IMG/VR virus record: IMGVR_UViG_3300006733_000028
Location: 1 to 38,433 of that record
Source of the DNA: a virus
Direction: 5' to 3' (one strand)
Length of the DNA stretch: 38,433 nt
A model generated the notes under the pieces. That model was given only the letters and a program-made list of their open reading frames with translations. It was not told the DNA's origin and did not search any database. This document shows positions 5,669 through 11,539 of this stretch, piece by piece (position 1 is the stretch's first letter; each line of letters starts with the position of its first letter). The position numbers and the translations under genes are program-made.

Positions 5669-5995
5669 GTGCTTTTTCTTTCGAAGAAGCTGAAAAACGA
5701 ACTTTTCCCCTGTTGCCATTGTTATCGGCCTTTCTTCTATTTTCTTAATATCCTTAATGCCAAAGGTTTCCTTTATTGTCAGTTCGTACATCTTTGCAGG
5801 AAGCAAATCCTTAAAATACGACTCTGATCTGAACTGATGGATAAAGGTGTTTATCAGTTCTGTTGTAACTTGGGTAAAGCTATTCTGCTTGCCAGTAATA
5901 GCCTGACAGATGGCAGTATAAGCTCTATTTGTAGACTCCTGAATTTGAAGCGTTTTATTGACTTTCTTCTCCCCTATTTGATCGTAAAACCCCAT
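5657..5995 (-). CDS. 112-residue hypothetical protein after the methyltransferase
   Basis: AGGAGG lies ten bases before the ATG. The protein is probably alpha/beta with a helical N-terminal half (KVNKTLQIQESTNRAYTAICQAI). The middle is ELINTFIHQF and the end is basic (QLLRKKKHLTR). It has no nuclease motif that would make it the restriction partner of the methyltransferase, and it is much shorter than PvuII endonuclease (about 157 residues). It shares the operon with the methyltransferase. Function unknown. Confidence 0.65.
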   Translation of the reverse strand: MGFYDQIGEKKVNKTLQIQESTNRAYTAICQAITGKQNSFTQVTTELINTFIHQFRSESYFKDLLPAKMYELTIKETFGIKDIKKIEERPITMATGEKFVFQLLRKKKHLTR

Positions 5996-5998
5996 AGT

Positions 5999-6034
5999 TT
6001 ATTTTTCCTCCTGGTACTCTTTGAAAAATTTCAT
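5999..6034 (-). CDS. Eleven-codon mini-frame between methyltransferase and next gene
   Basis: ATG at 6034 has AAGGAG with good spacing and overlaps the methyltransferase stop. It reads MKFFKEYQEEK and stops four bases before the next ATG, and its last codons supply that gene's AGGAGG. It may be a coupling peptide. Too short to be confident. Confidence 0.3.
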   Translation of the reverse strand: MKFFKEYQEEK

Positions 6035-6036
6035 TA

Positions 6037-6954
6037 TCAAATCTCCTTCTTCGCTCTATGCCTACGATAAATAGCCTCGCCTAATCCATTAAAGCGAAAT
6101 GCAGAGCCAATAACATAGTTTTTATTTATTTCTATACTAATCCATTTTCGGTTTAATCGCTCTGCAATTTCGCCAACGACATTACTCCCACTGAATGGAT
6201 CTAATATTACATTATGCTTCTTGGTCAGAAATTTGATAAAAAATTCTGGTATGGCTTCTACAAATCTTGCAGGGTGAACTTCTAACTTATGTTTTTTACA
6301 AGAGCTTAAATATCTGTGACTACTCATAGTATTCGCTGCTATTATAAGATTTGATGGAATGGCTCCTTTGTGTCGGGTATTCCATTTTTTTGAAACCACA
6401 TGGCCAGATGGTCTAGCGCCATCATTATAGCCACGCTTCAATAATGTTTCCATACTTCTGCTATATGGCTTTAATACACGAAGATTAGAAGCTTTTGGCC
6501 TTTTTGTTTTTGCTAGCCACCATATAGGATTGACGGCGTCTTTAACTCTCACGCGTTTTATCGTAACCCACTGAGCTGGGGCAGGCATTTTTGCTGGATT
6601 GTACCAATAAAATTCTTGAGCAAGCTTAAAAGGGCCTTGCGAGCTGCATAGTTTGAGAAGAAGTTCAAAATGGTATAGGCTACGTGTTGGCTCGCCTTTA
6701 TTCCATGATCCTCCAATGTCTAAGACAAAGCTTCCATTGCCCTTCAAAACTCGAGCGATTTCTTGAGCATATGGCCAAAACCATTCACAGTATCTTTCTG
6801 CAGAAACGTTTCCATAAGATTTTTTTCGCCTCAAGGCGAAAGGAGGCGAGGTTATGACAAGATCGATTGAACCATTAGGAATTGTTTTTAATATATCTAT
6901 ACAATCTGCACAGTATGCTTTTCCAAAATTAGTACTATAAAGCGGGGCGATCAT
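6037..6954 (-). CDS. PvuII-type N4-cytosine DNA methyltransferase
   Basis: This 305-residue beta-class enzyme has the catalytic SPPF at residues 36-39 within TSPPFALRRKKSYGN. It then has SFVLDIGGSWNKGEPTRS, a variable target-recognition middle with a PSGH motif, and HPARFVEAIPEFFIKFLT. It ends with motif I DPFSGSNVVGEIAERL followed by RKWISIEI. SPPF and the overall order closely resemble M.PvuII as I remember it, so it should methylate N4 of cytosine, perhaps in CAGCTG or a related palindrome. No cognate endonuclease is visible, so it is probably an orphan that protects phage DNA. It follows an RHH regulator in the same operon. Confidence 0.9.
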   Translation of the reverse strand: MIAPLYSTNFGKAYCADCIDILKTIPNGSIDLVITSPPFALRRKKSYGNVSAERYCEWFWPYAQEIARVLKGNGSFVLDIGGSWNKGEPTRSLYHFELLLKLCSSQGPFKLAQEFYWYNPAKMPAPAQWVTIKRVRVKDAVNPIWWLAKTKRPKASNLRVLKPYSRSMETLLKRGYNDGARPSGHVVSKKWNTRHKGAIPSNLIIAANTMSSHRYLSSCKKHKLEVHPARFVEAIPEFFIKFLTKKHNVILDPFSGSNVVGEIAERLNRKWISIEINKNYVIGSAFRFNGLGEAIYRRHRAKKEI

Positions 6955-6960
6955 GCTCTT

Positions 6961-7146
6961 TCATCTCTTCAATTCCTTCCTACATTTAAAGCAAAGATTC
7001 CAAGTGCCATTAAGACCATCTTTAATAAATTGACGCGCAATTTCTGATTCGCTTACTTTATCTTCTTTTGCCCTTTTTACTAACTTTCGTCTTAAGGATA
7101 CAGAAAGTCGTACTCCTAATATAGGAGCATCATATCTTTTAACCAT
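6961..7146 (-). CDS. Ribbon-helix-helix transcriptional regulator
   Basis: The ATG at 7146 is preceded by AGGAGG eight bases upstream. That makes it a better start than the longer frame at 7191, which would begin in the promoter. The 61 residues contain a strand (GVRLSVSL) and two helices (RRKLVKRAKEDK, SESEIARQFIKDGLNG) in the MetJ/Arc order, then a CxxC tail (NLCFKCRKEL). It sits between a perfect promoter with a dyad operator and a DNA methyltransferase gene. It probably represses its own operon, in the way that controller proteins time methyltransferase expression. Confidence 0.8.
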   Translation of the reverse strand: MVKRYDAPILGVRLSVSLRRKLVKRAKEDKVSESEIARQFIKDGLNGTWNLCFKCRKELKR

Positions 7147-7160
7147 AACAACAGCCTCCT

Positions 7161-7190
7161 TGTTTAACAAATGATAACAATTGTTAAACA
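7161..7190. promoter_or_regulatory. Dyad operator for the RHH regulator
   Basis: TGTTTAACAA (7161-7170) and TTGTTAAACA (7181-7190) are exact reverse complements with a ten-base spacer. The spacer holds a further TAACAA (7175-7180), so AACAATTGTT is itself palindromic. Half-sites repeat every ten bases, as RHH tetramers prefer. The array begins one base after the -10 box and covers the transcription start. Confidence 0.8.
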
Positions 7191-7191
7191 A

Positions 7192-7220
7192 AGTATACCT
7201 GATGTTTTCAAACTTGTCAA
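7192..7220 (-). promoter_or_regulatory. Consensus sigma70 promoter of the RHH-methyltransferase operon
   Basis: On the minus strand TTGACA (7215-7220), a 17-base spacer, then TATACT (7192-7197). The expected start near 7185 is inside the dyad operator, an arrangement suited to autorepression. Confidence 0.9.
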
Positions 7221-7333
7221 GAGGTTATTGAAAATAGATTTTACATGGTACATATAGGAAGATTAGCATATCATATATTTTAAAAAATACAAATTGTTTT
7301 TTTAGCTTTTGAGATTTCTAACGAACTTGCAGA

Positions 7334-7585
7334 TTAAGCAGGTTGCAATAGAGAAAATCTTGCCCCTATCGGTATCGATTGAGGAATTGCTTTACTATAA
7401 TGAGATATAAAATCGACTATGGTGAAGCCAACGACTTCTTTCGTCTTAGGATCCTTCCGGACAACTACTCCATGATCAAGCATCCTACAAATGGCTTGGC
7501 GTGGAGGTCCTTCCGACATATATAGTACATCTGCTTCTTTGTCATAAGAAACGGCTATTTGTTTAAAGGGCCTTTTTGTATCCAT
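7334..7585 (-). CDS. DUF2283 protein, probable antitoxin
   Basis: The 83 residues contain the DUF2283 signature. VSYDKEADVLYM (about 12-23) is followed by HGVVVRKDPKTKEVVGFTIVDF (about 38-59). DUF2283 proteins are commonly paired with small BECR-fold or DUF4258 partners and are considered antitoxins. Here the gene overlaps the end of the upstream 117-residue gene by 31 bases and has GGGGGA before its ATG. The order is toxin first. Antitoxin function is inferred from pairing. Confidence 0.8.
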   Translation of the reverse strand: MDTKRPFKQIAVSYDKEADVLYMSEGPPRQAICRMLDHGVVVRKDPKTKEVVGFTIVDFISHYSKAIPQSIPIGARFSLLQPA

Positions 7586-7908
7586 TTGACATTTCCCCCT
7601 TTTACTTCATCACTTATAAATGCGGTTTTAATCTTTTTATCTACTATACAGGCTACTACAACTTTATATAATCCATATTCATAGTCTCTATGATAAATCC
7701 ATCTGTCCTTTTTTGTCTTATCTTCTACTATAGCCCAAGGATCGAGCAATGTATCTTCAATAAAAGAACAAGGATCATCTATGCAATGATCTCTTTTGAT
7801 ATGCTTGTATGTGGTAGGGGATAAATGAGTTGTTTCTATCTCTTGGGGGCCGGTTGATTCATAGTAGATAAAAAGATTAAAACCGCATTTATAAGTTTCG
7901 TCATTCAT
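7555..7908 (-). CDS. BECR-type RNase toxin candidate
   Basis: This 117-residue protein has a HIKRDH helix (about residues 36-41), an IEDTLLDPWAIVED segment, a WIYHRDY strand, and the ending VVVACIVDKKIKTAFISDEV. The pattern of early histidine, 'DP..I.E', then strands closing with 'TAF' fits BECR-superfamily nucleases (barnase/EndoU/colicin D/RelE-like) found in phages and toxin systems. It is paired with DUF2283. Its promoter is so close that the start codon coincides with the expected mRNA start. No alternative downstream ATG exists in the first third. Confidence 0.55.
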   Translation of the reverse strand: MNDETYKCGFNLFIYYESTGPQEIETTHLSPTTYKHIKRDHCIDDPCSFIEDTLLDPWAIVEDKTKKDRWIYHRDYEYGLYKVVVACIVDKKIKTAFISDEVKGGNVKWIQKGPLNK

Positions 7909-7914
7909 AGCATA

Positions 7915-7943
7915 ATTTTACCTTACAAATATCTACTTGTCAA
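7915..7943 (-). promoter_or_regulatory. Sigma70 promoter giving a leaderless toxin mRNA
   Basis: On the minus strand TTGACA (7938-7943), a 17-base spacer, then TAAAAT (7915-7920). Six bases (TATGCT) follow and then the ATG at 7908, so transcription should start at or next to the start codon. No ribosome binding site fits in between. Confidence 0.8.
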
Positions 7944-7954
7944 GTCCCCTTCTG

Positions 7955-8335
7955 CTATTTTCCTTTCAGAGATTTTTTGCGCTTATTCCATGGGATCCAC
8001 GCAAAAATGCGAACACATCTCCACATGAGTCGCCGCTTCCACCAAGATACACCCAATTCCTCCATACCTTGTAGAAATATCTTATCTGCTTTCTTGCGAT
8101 TAACCGTTTGAAATGTATAGAGCATATCGTGTATGCCGGCTGCCTTTGTGTAGCGGCCCGTAAAAGGAGATCCTACTATAGTCCATACAATTTTTGGAAT
8201 TGAAGCACCGTCTGTAATGAATCCCTTACTAACTACATAGATTTCATTCTCTTTAGAAGTGTAAGAGTATTCTTCTTGTATTTTATACTCCATGCGATTG
8301 ATTTTCTTTATAACAAAATTACCTTTAAATGGCAT
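7955..8335 (-). CDS. DUF1353 phage protein
   Basis: The 126 residues carry the DUF1353 core: KGFITDGASIPKIVW (about 37-51), then GRYTKAAGIHDMLY (about 60-73), with conserved D, H and D positions. DUF1353 is widespread in tailed phages near tail-fibre and lysis genes, and its biochemical role is not settled. AAGGAAA is before the ATG. It ends just before the toxin promoter and closes the lysis-like gene group. Confidence 0.85.
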   Translation of the reverse strand: MPFKGNFVIKKINRMEYKIQEEYSYTSKENEIYVVSKGFITDGASIPKIVWTIVGSPFTGRYTKAAGIHDMLYTFQTVNRKKADKIFLQGMEELGVSWWKRRLMWRCVRIFAWIPWNKRKKSLKGK

Positions 8336-8344
8336 GGTATTTCC

Positions 8345-8599
8345 TTATCTTGCCCGGCTTGCTTTATCTAGCACTCCTGAAAACATGGGTACGACATTCT
8401 GTTGCCACCAGTTTGTCTTTCGACTATCCACAGTTACTTCTTGAGTTTCAGGCTTGTAGGTGACTGCTCCTTGTGTGTTTTGTTTTATTCTTATTACCTC
8501 TACCATATAGCCTTGTTTATCTGGATAATAAACACTTGTAACATTGGCGCATCCTTGAAATAGTAATAATATTAATATGATCATTACTAATTTAATCAT
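8345..8599 (-). CDS. Small lipoprotein (o-spanin-like?)
   Basis: The 84-residue protein has a short charged start and hydrophobic core, then a lipobox LFQGC with the acylated cysteine near residue 17. The mature part holds beta-like repeats (VTYKPETQEVTV) and ends basic. It starts in a TAATG junction with the coiled-coil gene upstream. Size, lipobox and position after a holin-like gene fit an outer-membrane spanin or another envelope lipoprotein. It is not proline-rich as many Rz1 proteins are. Confidence 0.75.
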   Translation of the reverse strand: MIKLVMIILILLLFQGCANVTSVYYPDKQGYMVEVIRIKQNTQGAVTYKPETQEVTVDSRKTNWWQQNVVPMFSGVLDKASRAR

Positions 8600-8844
8600 T
8601 ACTCATCTTCTCTTCTTTTTGAGTTCATATCTTTTAAAACTGCTTTATCAATTGTATCACAAACGTCTTTTCTAAGTTTACGTTGTTTAGTTGCCAGTTC
8701 AGCTATTTCTATATTACAGATATTCCTTTTAGTAATAAACTTTGCTTTTTCTCTTTCAAGAAAGTGTATATCTTTCAAATCATTTGCAATAACTTGAAGT
8801 TCTTTTAATAGTTGACGTTTAAATGGTAACTTTATTTCCTTCAT
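8599..8844 (-). CDS. Coiled-coil hypothetical protein
   Basis: The protein has 81 residues from the ATG at 8844; a GTG at 8862 would add six residues, and neither has a strong ribosome binding site. The whole chain is predicted helix with K/E/L heptads (KRQLLKELQVIANDLKDI and later). It overlaps the response-regulator end and is coupled to the lipoprotein. It might bridge membranes as a spanin partner, but no membrane anchor is seen. Confidence 0.6.
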   Translation of the reverse strand: MKEIKLPFKRQLLKELQVIANDLKDIHFLEREKAKFITKRNICNIEIAELATKQRKLRKDVCDTIDKAVLKDMNSKRREDE

Positions 8845-9196
8845 ATAATATTTTCTTAACACTCTTACTTAATGTCTCCATCGATATAGGTTTAGACATA
8901 TAATAATTTGGTGGTTCTGAATATATCTCTTTTTTACCTTCAAAATCGTGTATAATAGATAAAACTATTATTGGAATTTCTTTATTAATTTTCCGTATTA
9001 CTCTTATAGTATCCCAACCATCTCTACCAGGCATTATAATATCGCACATCACAAGCTCAGGCTTTTCTTTCTTAAATTTTTTTATACCTTCTGCAGCAGA
9101 TTGAGCAGTTATAGTATTATATCCTTTACTATCAAGATAATCTCTTACAAGCTCAAGAAAACCTACCTCATCATCTATTAATAGTATTTTAGCCAC
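8819..9196 (-). CDS. Stand-alone receiver-domain response regulator
   Basis: This is a complete CheY-like receiver domain. In TTG-start numbering it has the acidic pair D9-D10 in LLIDDE, the phosphoacceptor D53 in VMCDIIMPGRDGW, the switch residue S81 in VLSI, and K103 in MSKPIS. No output domain follows. The GTG at 9196 is better spaced from AAGGAA than the TTG at 9199. It lies between holin-like and lipoprotein genes. Since no kinase is present, it would be phosphorylated by, or would compete for, a host histidine kinase. Confidence 0.9.
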   Translation of the reverse strand: MAKILLIDDEVGFLELVRDYLDSKGYNTITAQSAAEGIKKFKKEKPELVMCDIIMPGRDGWDTIRVIRKINKEIPIIVLSIIHDFEGKKEIYSEPPNYYMSKPISMETLSKSVKKILYEGNKVTI

Positions 9197-9509
9197 CAAA
9201 CAATTCCTTTAGTTTAATAATGGCAAAAGTTATAGAAACAATAGCTGCTGGTATGCCCAAAGCCCATGCTATAGCTTGTTTTACATATCCCTTAACTTCA
9301 TTCATACATTCAGTTTTTCTTTCATACTGACTATGTATAAAATCAAATATTTCATTCAATTTAGCACAAGTAGCTTTCTGACGATCAATTGCTTCTTTAT
9401 TGTGAGAACTGCGCCACTCAGTAATTATAGTTTTTAGTTCTACTATATTATTCTCAACTTTTCTAAGTCTAGCATCTATATTTAACTTCTCTAGAGTTAA
9501 ATCTCCCAC
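9189..9509 (-). CDS. XhlA/holin-like membrane protein
   Basis: This 106-residue protein has an N-terminal coiled coil (DARLRKVENNIVELKTII) and a middle segment with two cysteines. One C-terminal transmembrane helix follows (about 80-98, WALGIPAAIVSITFAII), with a short charged end. This is the haemolysin XhlA-type arrangement used by phage holin-associated proteins. It starts with GTG after AAGGAA. Its neighbours are an exported protein and a lipoprotein, which supports an envelope or lysis role. Confidence 0.65.
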   Translation of the reverse strand: MGDLTLEKLNIDARLRKVENNIVELKTIITEWRSSHNKEAIDRQKATCAKLNEIFDFIHSQYERKTECMNEVKGYVKQAIAWALGIPAAIVSITFAIIKLKELFGG

Positions 9510-9537
9510 TTGTTTTTTTCCTTAAGTTTATTCTTTC

Positions 9538-9864
9538 CTATTGACCAGTTATTATATCTCTATAACTCTCCCATTTTGCTAATTTTTTTTGATATTTGGC
9601 TATTTGCTTGTCTATCCACATTTGGTCTTGATAGTTAGCTATAGTCTTCTTTGTCCTTTGAATCTGAATAAGGATATGCCGAAGATCATGTTGTTCTGTT
9701 CTATCTGGTAGAATAACTTTCTTCCCTTGTGCATCGAACAAGGACTTTTGTATCTTCATAGTATTTTCATTCACTTTAAATAATTCTTCAACTTCTCCTT
9801 CATAGCGAGCAAAAGCTGTACTTGCTACAAGGAGTATTGCCAATATTACTACTAATTGTTTCAT
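9538..9864 (-). CDS. Exported hypothetical protein with signal peptide
   Basis: The first 19 residues form a typical Sec signal (MKQLVVILAILLVASTAFA) with an A-x-A-type cleavage site. The 89-residue mature protein is helical and charged, ending KWESYRDIITGQ. AAGGAGG precedes the ATG. A phage-coded periplasmic protein could act in lysis control or superinfection exclusion. No known family was recognised. Confidence 0.75.
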   Translation of the reverse strand: MKQLVVILAILLVASTAFARYEGEVEELFKVNENTMKIQKSLFDAQGKKVILPDRTEQHDLRHILIQIQRTKKTIANYQDQMWIDKQIAKYQKKLAKWESYRDIITGQ

Positions 9865-9879
9865 TTTACTCCTCCTTCG

Positions 9880-10470
9880 TTATTTTTCTATTGTTACAAA
9901 ATGAAAATGATTCATTAATTCATGGTCATGAAATTCAAACTTCTTGGTATAGGGACTTATTAACTTTGTTATAGCATCTTTATTATACCTCCTCAAATGT
10001 CCAGGTACGTTTTCTGATGAAAATTCACTTGGTAGTGATATAAAAAGAATTTTCTTTGTATTATTTAAAAGATTATCAAATGCTTTCTTATCATCTTCTA
10101 AGTGCTCTAATACTTCTGTACATATAACATAGTCATGTTTCTCATCTAAATCATATATGCTTTTTTGTTGAAAGCTAACTCTATATCTTAAATCTGGTAA
10201 GAAGTTATCTAATATCCTATTAGCAGTATAAAGTTCAGTTCTGTCAATTCCTTTAATTTTTATTCCTGCACATCTTATAGTTAAAAGAAAAGGGATAGAA
10301 CCAGAGCCAGTACCTACATCTATAAAATCTCCTTGTCTTGTATGCTGCATGATTATATCTATTGTATGGTCATATCTATAAGTACAAGTTGTAAGATTTT
10401 TATAATATCCTGCCATCTCGCATGCCCTTGACCATAGTTTATATGCTAACATTGAACAACTACTTACCAT
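9880..10470 (-). CDS. Class I SAM-dependent methyltransferase
   Basis: The 196 residues have motif I FIDVGTGSGSIPFLL (about 49-63), an acidic end of strand 2 (KGIDRTE), and motif IV-like DYVICTEVLEHLEDD (about 110-124), as in Methyltransf_11/23 enzymes. These act on small molecules, sugars or lipids rather than DNA. Its start overlaps the upstream glycosyltransferase stop, so the two probably work on one product. Confidence 0.85.
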   Translation of the reverse strand: MVSSCSMLAYKLWSRACEMAGYYKNLTTCTYRYDHTIDIIMQHTRQGDFIDVGTGSGSIPFLLTIRCAGIKIKGIDRTELYTANRILDNFLPDLRYRVSFQQKSIYDLDEKHDYVICTEVLEHLEDDKKAFDNLLNNTKKILFISLPSEFSSENVPGHLRRYNKDAITKLISPYTKKFEFHDHELMNHFHFVTIEK

Positions 10471-11291
10471 GTAGGCACCAACTTTCCATCTTCAATAACT
10501 ACATTTGCCCCTATTACATCTATCTTACCATCTGTATCTTTGTGTATATGAGGACACCTTATTGACCAATCTACATAGAGTCTCTTTCTCATCTTTACAT
10601 TTATCCAATAACCTACATGAATATCTTGTCCTTTAAAGCCTAATGTATCTACTATCTCTTTAGGTTCATAGCCAGAGTCAAGAAATTCACGCTTTAAGAG
10701 GATACAACCTGTGCCAGAGGCTCCTATAGATTCAACTCCCTCTCTTATACCAGAAGTAGGAACCATCTTCCACTCAAGTTCTTTAACTCCTTCTTCCCCA
10801 CCCTTTATTCCTTCCATCTTAAATTCCCATACATTAGGTCTGCCCTTCCAGCCCTTATGCCAGTAGAAAGAATAGCCGCAAGCAGCTACTGCGTCTTTAC
10901 AAACTATACAAACAGCGTTAAGTTTCTCTAGGGCATTAAGAGGTATAAGAGTGTCATCTTCAACTATAAATAGGTCTCCTTTAGACTCTTTATATATCTC
11001 CTTCATAACCGCTACTACAGCTCTATGCTTGGCTAATCTACAATCTATAGTAGGTGAATAATCACTATGGTCAAAACTATCAAAGTTAAGTGTTATAAAT
11101 TTAGAATCAGCATAGTCATCTTTTATTTCACTAAATATATGTCTTAATCTTGTTCCATAGAGAATGTCTTTAGAGTTATCAACAAATAATAAATAGAGCT
11201 TATCTTTAGGATAAGTCTGTTTCTTTATCTGTTCCATAAATAAATCTAAACAATAATCTCGTTTTATAAATGGTATAGCTAATGTTTTCAT
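10464..11291 (-). CDS. Glycosyltransferase-like protein (GT-A fold)
   Basis: The 275-residue protein opens with a GT2-like nucleotide-binding start (LAIPFIKRDYCLDLFMEQI, LYLLFVDNSKD). It has a DXD-type metal site in FIVEDDTLI (about residue 105) and ends with an acceptor-side IRCPHIHKD. It begins in a TAATG junction with the lectin-like gene and is followed by a methyltransferase. The location directly after fibre genes suggests modification of the tail fibre or of its host glycan receptor. Confidence 0.7.
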   Translation of the reverse strand: MKTLAIPFIKRDYCLDLFMEQIKKQTYPKDKLYLLFVDNSKDILYGTRLRHIFSEIKDDYADSKFITLNFDSFDHSDYSPTIDCRLAKHRAVVAVMKEIYKESKGDLFIVEDDTLIPLNALEKLNAVCIVCKDAVAACGYSFYWHKGWKGRPNVWEFKMEGIKGGEEGVKELEWKMVPTSGIREGVESIGASGTGCILLKREFLDSGYEPKEIVDTLGFKGQDIHVGYWINVKMRKRLYVDWSIRCPHIHKDTDGKIDVIGANVVIEDGKLVPTW

Positions 11292-11530
11292 TAGTATTTT
11301 ACCGCCTGCCAGTACATGTAAGATTCCGCACCAGCTACCACATTAAAATAAGCTCTAAATTGAGATGCACTTAATTCTTCTACTTTATTAGTAGCTTCCC
11401 AGCCAAGGGTAATAACTACTGATACATTTGCATCAGGAAAAGCAACAGGAAATGTTACTAATTTATCGCCGTCAGCGGCACCAATAGTTTCTTTACCCGC
11501 CTGCATTTCACCACCATATTTATAAGTCAT
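11291..11530 (-). CDS. H-type-lectin-like small tail protein
   Basis: The 79-residue protein has the beta-sandwich pattern of H-type lectins: LVTFPVAFPDANVSVVITLGW, then ASQFRAYFNV, and a terminal YMYWQAVKY. In that family the last strand ends WxA. It follows the large fibre gene with a clear GGAGAA ribosome binding site. It may be a detachable carbohydrate-binding tip or fibre accessory. Confidence 0.65.
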   Translation of the reverse strand: MTYKYGGEMQAGKETIGAADGDKLVTFPVAFPDANVSVVITLGWEATNKVEELSASQFRAYFNVVAGAESYMYWQAVKY

Positions 11531-11539
11531 ATTTTTCTC

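Noticed and set aside
5533-5748. Plus-strand 71-codon frame opposite the small RNA
   Set aside because: It starts with TTG, has no ribosome binding site and lies antisense to both the RNA cassette and the end of the 112-residue gene; its hydrophobic composition is not supported by context.
5657-5995. Restriction endonuclease partner for the PvuII-type methyltransferase
   Set aside because: The protein is only 112 residues and shows no PD-(D/E)XK or HNH motif and no similarity that I can see to PvuII endonuclease.
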